This document shows positions 41,808 through 50,936 of a stretch of DNA of 64,000 nucleotides, one piece after another. The notes under the pieces are model-generated. The model saw nothing but the letters and a program-made list of their open reading frames with translations, did not search any database and was not told where the DNA came from. This stretch comes from CAVPWP01 sp050789285 (lineage in GTDB: Bacteria > Pseudomonadota > Alphaproteobacteria > Rhodobacterales > Rhodobacteraceae): positions 434,001-498,000 of the forward strand of contig NZ_JBOUVX010000002.1 of NCBI RefSeq assembly GCF_050789285.1, read 5' to 3'. The translations under genes and the position numbers were made by a program. Within the stretch, counting starts at the first letter, position 1. Every line of letters starts with the position of its first letter.

Positions 41808-43023
41808 GCCGGACAGCTTGGCCCAGGATGGCGAAAGGACAAGGTCTGTCGACGCGCTGATCGTCGGGGGCGGGCCGGCGGGACTGATGGCGGCGGACGT
41901 CCTGGGCGGGGCGGGCCGATCCATCCTTCTGGCCGAGGCCAAGCCCACGGTTGGCCGGAAGTTCCTGATGGCGGGCAAGAGCGGCCTGAACCTGACCTTC
42001 GACGTCCCCGCCACGCAACTTGTCGACGTCTACGGCCCGGCCGCGGTCAGACTGCGTCCGATGGTCGAGGCCTTCGATGCCGATGCCATCCGTGCCTGGG
42101 CGCGCGATCTGGGACAGGAGACATTCACCGGGTCCTCGGGCCGCGTCTTTCCAGTCGCCATGAAGGCTTCGCCGCTGCTCAGGGCATGGCTGGCCCGCCT
42201 TGATGGCCTTGGCGTCGAACTCCGCACGCGCTGGCGCTGGCATGGGTGGGAGGGCGACCTGCACCGCTTCGCGACCCCCGAGGGCGACATCGCCATTCGC
42301 GCCCGTGTCGCGATCCTTGCGCTGGGGGGCGCAAGCTGGGCGCGGCTTGGCTCGGATGGGGCGTGGGTCGGCGCGGTCGCGGCGCGGGGCGCGACGGTGG
42401 CGCCTTTTCGTCCGTCGAACGCGGGCCTGTCCGTCGCCTGGTCGCCCGAGATGGCGCGGCACCATGGAAGTCCGGTCAAGGGCGCGGCCCTGTCCGCCGG
42501 CGATCTGCGGACACGGGGCGAATTCGTGATCTCGCACCGCGGGCTTGAGGGCGGGGGACTCTATGCCGTCTTCGCCGCCGTCCGCGACGGGGCCGCGCTT
42601 CAGGCCGATCTGCTGCCCGATCTGTCGCAGGACGAGATCGCCGCGCGTCTTGCCCGCGCCTCGCCGCGGGACAGCCGCACGAACCGCCTGCGCAAGGCGC
42701 TTCGGCTTGATCCGGCGCGCCTGGCGCTTCTGAACGAATTCGGCCGTCCGCTGCCGCCGGACGCGGCGCTGCCGGCGCTTCTCAAGGCGCTGCCGATCCG
42801 TCACGCCGGACCGCGCCCGCTGGACGAGGCGATCTCGACCGCCGGGGGGCTGACCTGGGACAGTCTGGACGACGACCTGATGCTGAGCGCGGCGCCCGGT
42901 GTTTTCGCGGCGGGCGAGATGATCGATTGGGAGGCGCCGACCGGCGGCTACCTGCTGACCGCCTGTCTTGCGACCGGGCGCTGGGCGGGGCGTGCCGCCG
43001 CGCGTCGTCTGGCGACGGCCTAG
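41806..43023 (+). CDS. FAD-dependent oxidoreductase, HI0933/BaiN-like (TIGR03862 group)
   Basis: A 405-residue flavoprotein. The N-terminal dinucleotide-binding motif is VDALIVGGGPAGLMAADVLG in part (15-34). It is followed by GRKFLMAGKSGLNLTF, the signature of the HI0933-like family, and ends with GGYLLTACLATGRWAGR binding FAD. The TIGR03862 subgroup is of unknown substrate. Start ATG overlaps the divergent HNH gene start; no room remains for a promoter between them. Its TAG stop is shared in a CTAG with the convergent GST gene. Confidence 0.9.
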   Translation: MPDSLAQDGERTRSVDALIVGGGPAGLMAADVLGGAGRSILLAEAKPTVGRKFLMAGKSGLNLTFDVPATQLVDVYGPAAVRLRPMVEAFDADAIRAWARDLGQETFTGSSGRVFPVAMKASPLLRAWLARLDGLGVELRTRWRWHGWEGDLHRFATPEGDIAIRARVAILALGGASWARLGSDGAWVGAVAARGATVAPFRPSNAGLSVAWSPEMARHHGSPVKGAALSAGDLRTRGEFVISHRGLEGGGLYAVFAAVRDGAALQADLLPDLSQDEIAARLARASPRDSRTNRLRKALRLDPARLALLNEFGRPLPPDAALPALLKALPIRHAGPRPLDEAISTAGGLTWDSLDDDLMLSAAPGVFAAGEMIDWEAPTGGYLLTACLATGRWAGRAAARRLATA

Positions 43024-43619
43024 CTTCCAGCCGCCGAGGCGCGCGCGAAGGCCGGGCGGGCGCGCATCCGGTCGATATAGTCCCGGAAACCCGGCGACTC
43101 GACCGGGAATTTCGCGCCGATGGCCCACCCGCCGCAGTGGGCGGCGATGATGTCGGCGATCGTCATCACCTCGCCCATCAGGAACGGCCCTTGGCCAAGC
43201 AGGGTCTCGAAGGCGCGGACAGACCGCTCGAACTCCCATTTCAGGCTGGGTTTGACCTCTGGGACGCGGTGCTCTTCGGGCAGCACGAAGCTGTGCCGCG
43301 CCGCCGTCCACAGGACGGCGTCCATCTCGTCCAGGACGAACTGCGTCCGGCCATCCTGCCGCGCGCGGTCGATCGTTCCGGCAGGAAAGGTCAGGGCGTG
43401 ATGCTTGTCGGCAAGATAGGTCAGGATCGCCGTCGAATCGGTCAGCACCGCGTCGCCCTCGATCAGCACCGGTACTTTGCCCAGGGGGTTCAGGGCACGC
43501 ACTGCCTCCGATCGCGGAAGCTCGGGCCTCAGGTCGTAGGGCTGCCCGATCTCTTCGAGCATCCACAGCACGCGCATTGTGCGGCTCTTGGTGTGTCCGA
43601 CCACGGTGTAACGTGTCAT
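43020..43619 (-). CDS. Glutathione S-transferase family protein
   Basis: A 199-residue GST. The N-terminal thioredoxin-like domain has VVGHTKSRTMRVLWMLEE (6-23) and the cis-proline/glutathione region LGKVPVLIEGDAVLTDSTAIL (about 46-66, seen in pieces). The C-terminal helical domain has the FLMGEVMTIADI motif (about 146-157). Detoxification or thiol transfer, substrate unknown. The ATG overlaps the holA stop (ATGA), so it is the last gene of a leuS-lptE-holA-gst run. Its stop shares CTAG with the convergent flavoprotein gene. Confidence 0.9.
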   Translation of the reverse strand: MTRYTVVGHTKSRTMRVLWMLEEIGQPYDLRPELPRSEAVRALNPLGKVPVLIEGDAVLTDSTAILTYLADKHHALTFPAGTIDRARQDGRTQFVLDEMDAVLWTAARHSFVLPEEHRVPEVKPSLKWEFERSVRAFETLLGQGPFLMGEVMTIADIIAAHCGGWAIGAKFPVESPGFRDYIDRMRARPAFARASAAGS

Positions 43620-44635
43620 TGGGTCATCCTTGCCAGCCGGGCGAGGGTGCGTTCCATCATGGGCAGCGGCGGCACGGGCGTCGTCGACCGAAGGGCAAGG
43701 TCGGTGTCGACCAGCATGCCAAGCGCCTGTTCCAGCCGTGCGACCCCCCAGCGTTCGGCCTGCCGCTGCATCCGGTCGCGATGCTTCCAATGCACCGGCG
43801 GCCGCGCCCGCGTGATGCCCGACGCCGCGCCCTTCGGATCTGCCGCCGCCGAATGCAGTGTGCGGAAGTGCCGTTCGGCGCCAATGCACAGGGTGACCGG
43901 CAGAACGCCCTGCGCCTCGAGCCGGCGCAGAAGCGGCCCGATCTCGGCCGCGCGCGCTTCGGCGACGGCATGAAGAAGGTCGTCCACCTCGGCCTCGGTC
44001 GAGGCGGGCGCACAGGCGGCGACCTCGACCGGCGTCAGCGCAGAGGTATCGCCCAGCTTGTAAAGCGACATCTTTTCAATGAATTGGCGAAAGTCGCCCG
44101 GATCAAGGTCGCGTGCCAGGTCGTTGATCGCGGCCATCGCGTCCGGACGGATGTCGGACAGGCCCGCCGCGCGCAGCGACGCCTCGATCTCGGCGCGTGA
44201 CGGCGGATCGTCATAGATTGCCGCGGCAAGGGCGTTGGAGTGTCCCTCGAACAGCTTGCGCAGGGCCGAGCGCGGCGACAGCACCCCCGCCGTCACGACG
44301 ATGGTCGCGTCCCCCTCGCGCCACTCGCCAAGGGTGGCGCCGATCACCTCGGCCAGGCCGTCGCCCGCATCTTCGACGAAGGCCACGCGCTGGCCGGGGA
44401 AGAACCCGCTTGATTTCACCGCGTCGGCCAGAAGTGCCCCGTCGCGCCGCAGGTCTGCGGCCGCGATCCGGTCAAGACGCATTTCCGCTTCGCCCGAGGG
44501 GCCGATCAGGCCAAGGATCACCTGCTGCCGCTTCAGCGCCACCCGCATCGCGTCCTCGCCATAAACAAGAATGCCGGCGCGGCGCGGGTCGGGCCGCGCG
44601 AAGAAGGCGGCGGCATCGCGGGACGAAAGCTTCAT
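43616..44635 (-). CDS. holA: DNA polymerase III delta subunit
   Basis: Clamp-loader delta subunit that opens the beta clamp. The 339-residue protein has the HolA pattern: KLSSRDAAAFFARPDP, then a Walker-like region without a functional P-loop (GILVYGEDAMRV). The conserved middle is FFPGQRVAFVEDAGDG and the C-terminal helical domain ends in LALRSTTPVPPLPMMERTL, as in family members. It overlaps lptE upstream by four bases (ATGA) and GST downstream by four bases. Order leuS-lptE-holA is conserved in alphaproteobacteria. Confidence 0.92.
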   Translation of the reverse strand: MKLSSRDAAAFFARPDPRRAGILVYGEDAMRVALKRQQVILGLIGPSGEAEMRLDRIAAADLRRDGALLADAVKSSGFFPGQRVAFVEDAGDGLAEVIGATLGEWREGDATIVVTAGVLSPRSALRKLFEGHSNALAAAIYDDPPSRAEIEASLRAAGLSDIRPDAMAAINDLARDLDPGDFRQFIEKMSLYKLGDTSALTPVEVAACAPASTEAEVDDLLHAVAEARAAEIGPLLRRLEAQGVLPVTLCIGAERHFRTLHSAAADPKGAASGITRARPPVHWKHRDRMQRQAERWGVARLEQALGMLVDTDLALRSTTPVPPLPMMERTLARLARMTQ

Positions 44636-45123
44636 GCCGGCCAGTCCCGGCGCGAGAGGTAAAGGTCGTCGACGATCTGATCCGCAAGGATCGTCATCAG
44701 CCTGCGACGCGCGTCGGCCTGCGCCGAGGTCGTGGCCACGGTGGTCGAGGTGGCGGCGTAGGAGGTGAAATTCGAAGCCTGCCCAGAGGTCACAAGCCGG
44801 CCCGTCACGATCTCTGTCAGGCGATACTCCACCTCGCCCAGCACACTATAGCGCGTAATGGTCTGGTCCGGCAGGATGCCCATGCTTTCCTCGGCGACCA
44901 CGATGTCGGCGGACAGGCGATAGCGCGGGGCCTCGGGGCGGCCCAGCCGGGCCTCGAGCGCGCGCACGAATTCGAAGGATTCGACTGCGGACGGCGCATC
45001 GACCGCGATTTGGCCCTGCAAGCCCTCGGCCGACCCGCCCGGGGCAAGCGCCGGCGAGAACCCGCAGGCGCCCAGCGCGAGAAGCGCGAACGACAGGACT
45101 GCGCGGCGATCAGATGACGACAT
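44632..45123 (-). CDS. lptE: LPS-assembly lipoprotein LptE
   Basis: Outer-membrane lipoprotein that plugs the LptD barrel and helps insert lipopolysaccharide. The 163-residue protein has a lipoprotein signal with the lipobox LGAC (Cys20), then GFSPAL and a beta-alpha domain with LSADIVVAEESMGI and RYSVLGEVEYRL. The sequence is typical for the weakly conserved alphaproteobacterial LptE. It overlaps the leuS 3' end by 14 bases and holA by four. The operon order supports the name. Confidence 0.88.
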   Translation of the reverse strand: MSSSDRRAVLSFALLALGACGFSPALAPGGSAEGLQGQIAVDAPSAVESFEFVRALEARLGRPEAPRYRLSADIVVAEESMGILPDQTITRYSVLGEVEYRLTEIVTGRLVTSGQASNFTSYAATSTTVATTSAQADARRRLMTILADQIVDDLYLSRRDWPA

Positions 45124-47728
45124 TCACGATCCGGCCCGGGACGACGATCAGCTTCTTCGGCTGGGCACCGTCAAGCGCCCGCCGCACAGCTTCGTCGGCC
45201 AGCACCAGCTTTTCAACCTCGTCCTTGGGCATGTCCTTTGGCACGGTGATCTCGGACCGGCGCTTGCCGTTGACCTGAATGGGCAGGGTCACGCTGTCCT
45301 CGACCAGAAGCGCGGGGTCCGCCTTGGGCCAGGCCGCCTCGGCGATCAGTCCCGTGCCCCCCAGCATCTGCCACATCTCTTCGGAAAGGTGCGGGGTGAA
45401 GGGCGCCATCAGCTGCGCCATGGCGCGCATCGCCTCGCGCCGGGTCGCGGCGCCGGCTTCGGACCGCTGGATCGCGTTCGCGAAGGCGTAAAGGCGCGCG
45501 ATGGCGGCGTTGTTGCCAAAGCTTTCGATGTCGCGCGTCACCCCGTCGATCGTCTTGTGCATGACGCGTCGCAGATCGAGGTCGGCCTCGGGGTTGTCGG
45601 GCGCGTCGCCGATTTCGGCCGCCATGCGCCAGATCCGGGCAAGGTGTCGATTCGCGGCCTCTGCCCCGGCGGCGGTCCATTCCACGTCACGCTCGGGCGG
45701 GCTGTCGGACAGCACGAACCAGCGCACCGTGTCCGCGCCATAGCGCGCGATGATCGCCATCGGGTCGACCACGTTCTTCTTGGACTTCGACATCTTGGCC
45801 GAAGGCACCACCTCGACCAGAAGATCGGCGCCCTTCGCCAGATCGAGGCGCGCCCCGTCCGACGCGCCCTGCGTCACCAGAAGGTCATGGCGCAGCGCGA
45901 CGTGGCGCTTGCCGTCGACCGTCATCTCGATCACGTCCTCGGGCAGGTGATAGACGGGGCGGCCCTTCTCGTCGCGGGTCTGGTAGATCTCGTGCGTGAC
46001 CATCCCTTGCGTGAACAGCGCATCGAACGGTTCGACGGCCGAGGCCGGCAGGTGACCGCAGATCTGCATCGCGCGGGCGAAGAAGCGCGAGTAAAGCAGG
46101 TGGAGGATCGCGTGTTCGATCCCGCCGATGTACTGGTCGACGTTCATCCAGTAGGCCACGTCCTCGGCCACGGTCGGCGTCGCCGCGCGGGGCGCGGTGA
46201 AGCGGGCGTAGTACCACGAGGAATCGACGAAGGTGTCCATCGTATCGGTTTCGCGCTTCGCCGCCTTGCCGCAGGCCGGGCAGGGCACGTCGCGCCAGGT
46301 GGGGTGGCGGTCAAGCGGGTTGCCCGGCTTGTCGAAGCTCACGTCGTCGGGCAGGCGCACGGGAAGGTTTTCCTTCCGCTCGGGCACCACGCCGCAGGCG
46401 TTGCAATGCACCACCGGAATCGGGCAGCCCCAATAGCGCTGGCGCGACAGGCCCCAGTCGCGCAGGCGGAAATTGGTGACGCCCTTGCCCCAGCCCTTCG
46501 CTTCGGCGAAGGCGATCGTGGCGTCGATCGCTTCCTGTCCCGTCGCCTCGTCGATGCCGGTGAAGTGGTCGACCCAGCGCACCCGTTGGTCCTTCGGCGG
46601 CACGAAGGCCGTGTCGGTAACGGGCGCCGGGGCGTCGAGCGCGAAGAAGGTGTCGATCACCGGCAGGCCGTACTTCCGGCAGAAGTCGAGGTCGCGCTGA
46701 TCGTGCGCCGGGCAGCCGAAGATCGCCCCGGTGCCGTAATCCATCAGGATGAAGTTCGCGATCCAGACCGGCAGGTGCCAGTCGGGGTTCAGCGGATGAC
46801 GCACGCGCAACCCGGTGTCGAAGCCCTTTTTCTCGGCCTTTTCCAGCTCCTCTTCCGAGGTGCCCATGCGCCGGCAGTCGGCAACGAAGGCGGCGACCTC
46901 GGGATTCTCGGCCTCAAGCTGCTTCGCCAGCGGATGGTCAGGCGAGATGCCGACGAACGAGGCCCCCAGAAGCGTGTCGGGCCGGGTGGTATAGACATCG
47001 ATCGGGGCGACGCCGTCCTGCACCACGTCGAAGGCGAACTGCAGGCCGCGCGACTTGCCGATCCAGTTGCGCTGCATCAGCTTGACCTTGTCGGGCCACG
47101 AATCGAGGCCGTCGATGGCATCCAGCAGCTCTTCTGCGAAGTCCGAGATGCGGAAGAACCACTGCGTCAGTTCGCGCCGTTCGACCGCCGCGCCCGACCT
47201 CCAGCCCTTGCCGTCGATCACCTGCTCGTTCGCCAGAACGGTCATGTCGACCGGGTCCCAGTTGACCGTCGCGTTCTTGCGATAGACGAGGCCCTTCTCG
47301 AGGAAATCAAGGAACATCGCCTGCTGCTGGCCATAGTAGTCCGGGTCGCAGGTGGCGAATTCGCGCGACCAGTCGATGGACAGGCCAAGCGGCTTCATCT
47401 GCCCGCGCATCACGTCGATGTTGCCGTAGGTCCAGTCCTTCGGATGCCCGCCCGAGGCCATCGCGGCGTTTTCGGCCGGCATGCCGAACGCATCCCACCC
47501 CATGGGGTGCAAGACCGAGAACCCGTTGGCCTTCTTGTAGCGCGCGATCACGTCCCCCATCGTGTAGTTCCGCACATGGCCCACGTGGATGCGCCCCGAC
47601 GGATAGGGGAACATTTCGAGCACGTAGTATTTCGGCTTCGCGGGGTCGCGGCGGGCCGTGAAGGTGCCCCCGGCCTCCCAGGCGGCCTGCCACTTCGGTT
47701 CGATCTTCGCTGGCTCGTAGCGCGACAT
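45110..47728 (-). CDS. leuS: Leucyl-tRNA synthetase
   Basis: Charges tRNA-Leu. The 872-residue class I synthetase has the HIGH-type motif in PYPSGRIHVGHVRNY (about 39-53), a CP1 editing domain with TTRPDTLLGASFVGIS (about 245-260) and the KMSKS motif in SAKMSKSKKNVVD (about 615). A zinc-ribbon-like CxxC pair is present around HCNACGVV and PCPACGKA. ATG 47728 is preceded by AAGGA at nine bases; an ATG nine bases upstream directly abuts that site and is less likely. First gene of the lptE-holA-gst run. Confidence 0.97.
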   Translation of the reverse strand: MSRYEPAKIEPKWQAAWEAGGTFTARRDPAKPKYYVLEMFPYPSGRIHVGHVRNYTMGDVIARYKKANGFSVLHPMGWDAFGMPAENAAMASGGHPKDWTYGNIDVMRGQMKPLGLSIDWSREFATCDPDYYGQQQAMFLDFLEKGLVYRKNATVNWDPVDMTVLANEQVIDGKGWRSGAAVERRELTQWFFRISDFAEELLDAIDGLDSWPDKVKLMQRNWIGKSRGLQFAFDVVQDGVAPIDVYTTRPDTLLGASFVGISPDHPLAKQLEAENPEVAAFVADCRRMGTSEEELEKAEKKGFDTGLRVRHPLNPDWHLPVWIANFILMDYGTGAIFGCPAHDQRDLDFCRKYGLPVIDTFFALDAPAPVTDTAFVPPKDQRVRWVDHFTGIDEATGQEAIDATIAFAEAKGWGKGVTNFRLRDWGLSRQRYWGCPIPVVHCNACGVVPERKENLPVRLPDDVSFDKPGNPLDRHPTWRDVPCPACGKAAKRETDTMDTFVDSSWYYARFTAPRAATPTVAEDVAYWMNVDQYIGGIEHAILHLLYSRFFARAMQICGHLPASAVEPFDALFTQGMVTHEIYQTRDEKGRPVYHLPEDVIEMTVDGKRHVALRHDLLVTQGASDGARLDLAKGADLLVEVVPSAKMSKSKKNVVDPMAIIARYGADTVRWFVLSDSPPERDVEWTAAGAEAANRHLARIWRMAAEIGDAPDNPEADLDLRRVMHKTIDGVTRDIESFGNNAAIARLYAFANAIQRSEAGAATRREAMRAMAQLMAPFTPHLSEEMWQMLGGTGLIAEAAWPKADPALLVEDSVTLPIQVNGKRRSEITVPKDMPKDEVEKLVLADEAVRRALDGAQPKKLIVVPGRIVNVVI

Positions 47729-47833
47729 GGCCTGCATTCCTTGGACTTCGTCGTCCCGCCGGCGGGCCCGGGGGCGTGACAGGGCGAACGGGGATCGGTC
47801 GGGCGAGGTGATACTTGTGCGGAAGCGCGGGGT

Positions 47834-48343
47834 CTAGAGCGCGTTGTCGCGGATGCGAAGCTCGCGCGCGCGGGTCAGGATCGCATCCTCGACCGCGCGG
47901 GTCGTGGCGGCGTCGACCGGCCCGTTGCGCGTGGCCAGCGCGACGTTCAGCGAACGCGCGTCAAGCGCGGGGTCGTCGATCAGGACGGTGGCACGGTAGG
48001 CGGTGCCGCTGCCGGGCGGCGTGCCGTAGCCCATCACGATCACGCCCGAGAAGGGGTCGACCGTTTCGATCGGCATGAAGTCAAGGATCTGAAGCGCCGC
48101 GTTCCAGATGTACTTGTTCACCTCGACCGTCGTGTTGGGATCGTTTTCGTTCGAGAACAGGTCGAAGATCGACGACTCCTGGACCACGCTTGCGCTGGTC
48201 GGGTTTGCGTCCGGATACAGGTTCTGCTCGGCGGCGCGCTGGGCCGCGCTTTGGCCGGTGCGTTCGGTCGGCGTCAGCCCGTCGCAGGCTGAAAGCGCCA
48301 GGACCGACAGGGCGATCAGAAGGGTTCCGGACTGAGATTTCAC
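47834..48343 (-). CDS. DUF3576 lipoprotein
   Basis: A 169-residue protein with a lipoprotein signal (LLIALSVLALSACDG, probable modified Cys20). The DUF3576 body follows: NKYIWNAALQILDFMPIETVDPFSGVIVMGYG, seen in pieces at about 76-108, then VLIDDPALDARSLNVAL and a charged C-terminus. The family is found upstream of leuS in alphaproteobacteria; function unknown, likely outer-membrane. The start is a GTG at 48343 with a weak ribosome site. 105 bases upstream of leuS, same strand; divergent from the porin. Confidence 0.85.
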   Translation of the reverse strand: MKSQSGTLLIALSVLALSACDGLTPTERTGQSAAQRAAEQNLYPDANPTSASVVQESSIFDLFSNENDPNTTVEVNKYIWNAALQILDFMPIETVDPFSGVIVMGYGTPPGSGTAYRATVLIDDPALDARSLNVALATRNGPVDAATTRAVEDAILTRARELRIRDNAL

Positions 48344-48649
48344 GACTTGGTCCCGCGTCGGAAAGGGCTGTGTCGTTAGTATCGAAGGCGATTCCCGGCG
48401 ACAAGCGCTTTTGCCCCGCGCGGTGCCGTGCGGGGCCGTCCCGGACCATTTCCGGGACCGTCCCGGGGGCTGTCCGTGCGCCGTTTTGAGGTGACCCGGG
48501 GTCACTGTGGCAAAGCTGCACCAACGCCGGGGACGAATCCCGGGGCCCGCCCTGCTTCGCTTGCATTCAAGGTTCAAGAGGCAGAGATAGATGCCAATCA
48601 ATTCGGGCTAGCCGGATTGAGGTGTAATTGAAACACGAGGGAAACAACT
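48344..48649. promoter_or_regulatory. Divergent DUF3576/porin intergenic region with GC palindromes
   Basis: A 306-base region with no gene. GTCCCGGA (48438-48445) mirrors TCCGGGAC (48451-48458) with a five-base gap, and a further TCCCGGG lies at 48461-48467. A weak promoter candidate for the porin is TTGCAT (48561-48566) with GAGATA or AGATAG 17-18 bases later. The porin leader ends in GAGGGAA before the ATG. The palindromes could bind a regulator of either gene. Confidence 0.4.
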
Positions 48650-49678
48650 ATGAAAAAGGTTCTCCTTGCCTCGACCGCACTGATCATGTCGGCTGGCTTC
48701 GCTGCTGCTGACGTGTCGGTTGGCGGTGACGGCCGGATGGGTGTGATCAAGGGCTTCCTGCCCGGCGCAGTCGAAACCGATCCGAACACGGGCGACATCA
48801 TCGACTCCGTTGACAGCGAACTGACGTTCACGTCGCGGATCCGGATTTCGTTCGCGGCTTCGGGCGAAACCGATGGCGGCCTCGCCTTCGGTGGTAGCAT
48901 CCGTGCCGACAACGCCACGGGCGGCGCTGCGGGCAACGACGGTTCGGTCTTCGTCGAAGGCGCCTTCGGCAAGCTGTCGATGGGTGACGTCGACGGTGCT
49001 GCGGCCGCTGCCGTCGGCTTCGTTTCGGGCGTTGGCCTCACCGGCCTCGGCGACCTGAACGAGATCATCTACGTCGCCAACGTCGGCCCCGACACTCCGG
49101 GCGCCCTCTACGAGTACAGCTTCGGTGACTTCGGGTTCTACCTGTCGGCCGACGCACCGGGCTCGTCGATCACGCTCGCGTCGGGCATCAACACCGACTT
49201 CGACGCGTGGGCGGCTGGTGCCAACTACTCGTTCGGCAACTTCACCTTCGGCCTCGGCTACGAAGACACGGATGCGGCGACGATCGAAGTCGGCGACCCG
49301 GATCTGAACGTCAACATCCAGACGACCGTGCCCGCCACGCACTGGGTGGTCGGTGGTACCGCCAGCTTCGGCGACTTCACCGGTAAGGCCCAGTACGGCT
49401 GGGGTGACGCGGAAACCGCTGGTGGCGATCTCGACATCGAGCAGTGGGCCGTTTCGGGTGACTACACCTTCGGCGCGACGACTCTGACCGCGTACTACCG
49501 CTGGTCGGAAATCAAGACCGCCGTGGAAGTCGAAGCCTACGGCATCGGCGCTGCCTACGACCTGGGCGGCGGTGCGTCGCTGGTCGGCGGCTGGGCGAAT
49601 GGCGACCTGACGGACGTCGCCGCTGGCGAGTCGTACGACAACGACACCTACGACTTCGGTATCTCGTTCACGTTCTGA
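48650..49678 (+). CDS. Rhodobacter-type outer-membrane porin
   Basis: A 342-residue beta-barrel porin. It has a Sec signal peptide (MKKVLLASTALIMSAGFAAA, cleavage near Ala20), then amphipathic strands with alternating Phe/Tyr and Gly throughout, and the C-terminal phenylalanine (DFGISFTF) that the barrel-assembly machinery recognises. The constriction-loop element is GAFGKLSMGDVDGAAAAA. The family forms trimeric general porins. Codon use is strongly biased (GGT, GCT, CTC) compared with neighbours, consistent with very high expression. A strong terminator follows. Confidence 0.93.
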   Translation: MKKVLLASTALIMSAGFAAADVSVGGDGRMGVIKGFLPGAVETDPNTGDIIDSVDSELTFTSRIRISFAASGETDGGLAFGGSIRADNATGGAAGNDGSVFVEGAFGKLSMGDVDGAAAAAVGFVSGVGLTGLGDLNEIIYVANVGPDTPGALYEYSFGDFGFYLSADAPGSSITLASGINTDFDAWAAGANYSFGNFTFGLGYEDTDAATIEVGDPDLNVNIQTTVPATHWVVGGTASFGDFTGKAQYGWGDAETAGGDLDIEQWAVSGDYTFGATTLTAYYRWSEIKTAVEVEAYGIGAAYDLGGGASLVGGWANGDLTDVAAGESYDNDTYDFGISFTF

Positions 49679-49702
49679 TCGAACCTGAACGACCGACTTG
49701 GG

Positions 49703-49734
49703 AAGAGCGGGCCTTGTGCCCGCTCTTTTCTTTT
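49703..49734 (+). terminator. Intrinsic terminator after the porin gene
   Basis: AAGAGCGGGC (49703-49712) pairs perfectly with GCCCGCTCTT (49718-49727), five-base loop, followed by a T-rich tract to 49734. This is a ten-base-pair classical rho-independent terminator. Confidence 0.93.
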
Positions 49735-49773
49735 GGGCGTGCCTGGCGCAGATAGCGGGAAAGGAGGCGCGCC

Positions 49774-50427
49774 ATGTCATTGTCCGAAATCCGCACCCGT
49801 CTGACCGCCGCCGAGCGGCGCGCTGGCCGGCCCGAGGGGGCCGTCACACTGATCGCGGTGTCGAAGCAACAGCCGGATGCGCGCGTCGAGGCGGTGCTGA
49901 AGGACGGCCATCGCGTCTTTGGCGAGAACCGCGTGCAAGAGGCCGCGGGCAAGTGGCCCGCCTTCCGCGAACGCTATGACGGGATCGAACTGCACCTGAT
50001 CGGCCCGCTTCAGACCAACAAGGCCCGGCAGGCGATGGAGCTTTGCGACGCCATCCATTCGCTTGACCGGCCGAAGCTGGCCGCGACCATCGCGCGGCTT
50101 GCGCAGGACATGGGCCGTTGTCCCGGGCTGTTCGTTCAGGTCAACACGGGCGAAGAGCCGCAGAAGGCGGGTGTCACCCCAGCCGAAGCCGACGCTTTCG
50201 TGGCCGAATGCCGGGCCATGGACCTGCCGGTCCGCGGGCTGATGTGCATCCCCCCCGTCGACGAGGAACCGACCCTGCACTTCGCGCTTCTGGCGAAGAT
50301 CGCCGCCCGGAATGGCCTTCAGGGTCTGTCGATGGGGATGAGCGACGATTTCGAGCAGGCCGTCATGCAGGGCGCGACGCATGTCCGCGTCGGATCGGCG
50401 ATCTTCGGGTCCCGCGCGGCGGTCTAG
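49774..50427 (+). CDS. YggS/PLPBP-family pyridoxal-phosphate homeostasis protein
   Basis: A 217-residue single-domain PLP protein with a TIM-barrel fold like alanine racemase. It carries the PLP-lysine motif LIAVSKQQP (about 27-35), GENRVQEA (about 50-57), HLIGPLQTNKAR and the C-terminal phosphate-binding block SMGMSDDFEQAV and RVGSAIFG. It buffers free pyridoxal phosphate. It starts after the porin terminator and so has its own promoter. Its TAG stop shares CTAG with the convergent L,D-transpeptidase gene. Confidence 0.94.
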   Translation: MSLSEIRTRLTAAERRAGRPEGAVTLIAVSKQQPDARVEAVLKDGHRVFGENRVQEAAGKWPAFRERYDGIELHLIGPLQTNKARQAMELCDAIHSLDRPKLAATIARLAQDMGRCPGLFVQVNTGEEPQKAGVTPAEADAFVAECRAMDLPVRGLMCIPPVDEEPTLHFALLAKIAARNGLQGLSMGMSDDFEQAVMQGATHVRVGSAIFGSRAAV

Positions 50428-50936
50428 AGGCGCCCGGCAAGCGGCGGCACGATCAGCCGCGTGGCGTACCGGATGCGCGGGGCGATCCAGCGCAGGTCCT
50501 CGGGCGCAAGCCCGATGCAGCCCGCGGTCGGATGACCGGGCTTGCGCCAGCAATGCACGAAGATCGCCGAGCCCCGGCCGGGCTCTGCCTGCGGCCAGTT
50601 CCAGTCGGTGAGAATCACCAGATCGTACAGCCGGTCTGCGCGCCGCAGCGTTTCATGCCCGAAGGGGTGGGGGGCCCTGACCATCAGGTTGTAGTCGGGA
50701 TCGTCCGAATCGTCCGACCACAGATCGCCGGGCCGGATCGGCAGCGCCCAGTCCGCGGGCCGCGCCATGCGGTCGGGCCGGTAAAGCATGCCGACGATGC
50801 GATGCACCCCCACGGGCGTCGCCCCGTCGCCTTCGCGCTTGCGACCGCTCAGGCCGCCACGGCCCACCGCACAAGGAAACCGGCGGCCAAGAAACCGAAG
50901 GCCGGACGGGGTCAGGACAAGATCAAGGGGTGTCAC
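50424..50936 (-). CDS. L,D-transpeptidase (YkuD-like)
   Basis: A 170-residue YkuD-type domain. The catalytic block is FVHCWRKPGHPTAGCIGL (about 126-143), with the cysteine nucleophile in AGCIGL and upstream histidines as expected. No signal peptide is visible, which is odd for a cell-wall enzyme; a related group of short Rhodobacterales proteins lacks it too. It would form 3-3 crosslinks or anchor proteins to peptidoglycan if exported. Its ATG overlaps the ribA stop (ATGA). Stop shared with yggS in CTAG. Confidence 0.85.
   Translation of the reverse strand: MTPLDLVLTPSGLRFLGRRFPCAVGRGGLSGRKREGDGATPVGVHRIVGMLYRPDRMARPADWALPIRPGDLWSDDSDDPDYNLMVRAPHPFGHETLRRADRLYDLVILTDWNWPQAEPGRGSAIFVHCWRKPGHPTAGCIGLAPEDLRWIAPRIRYATRLIVPPLAGRL

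Noticed and set aside
41299..43566. A 755-codon minus-strand frame opposite the flavoprotein gene
   Set aside because: Shadow of the flavoprotein and GST genes; the flavoprotein has clear FAD motifs in the plus frame.
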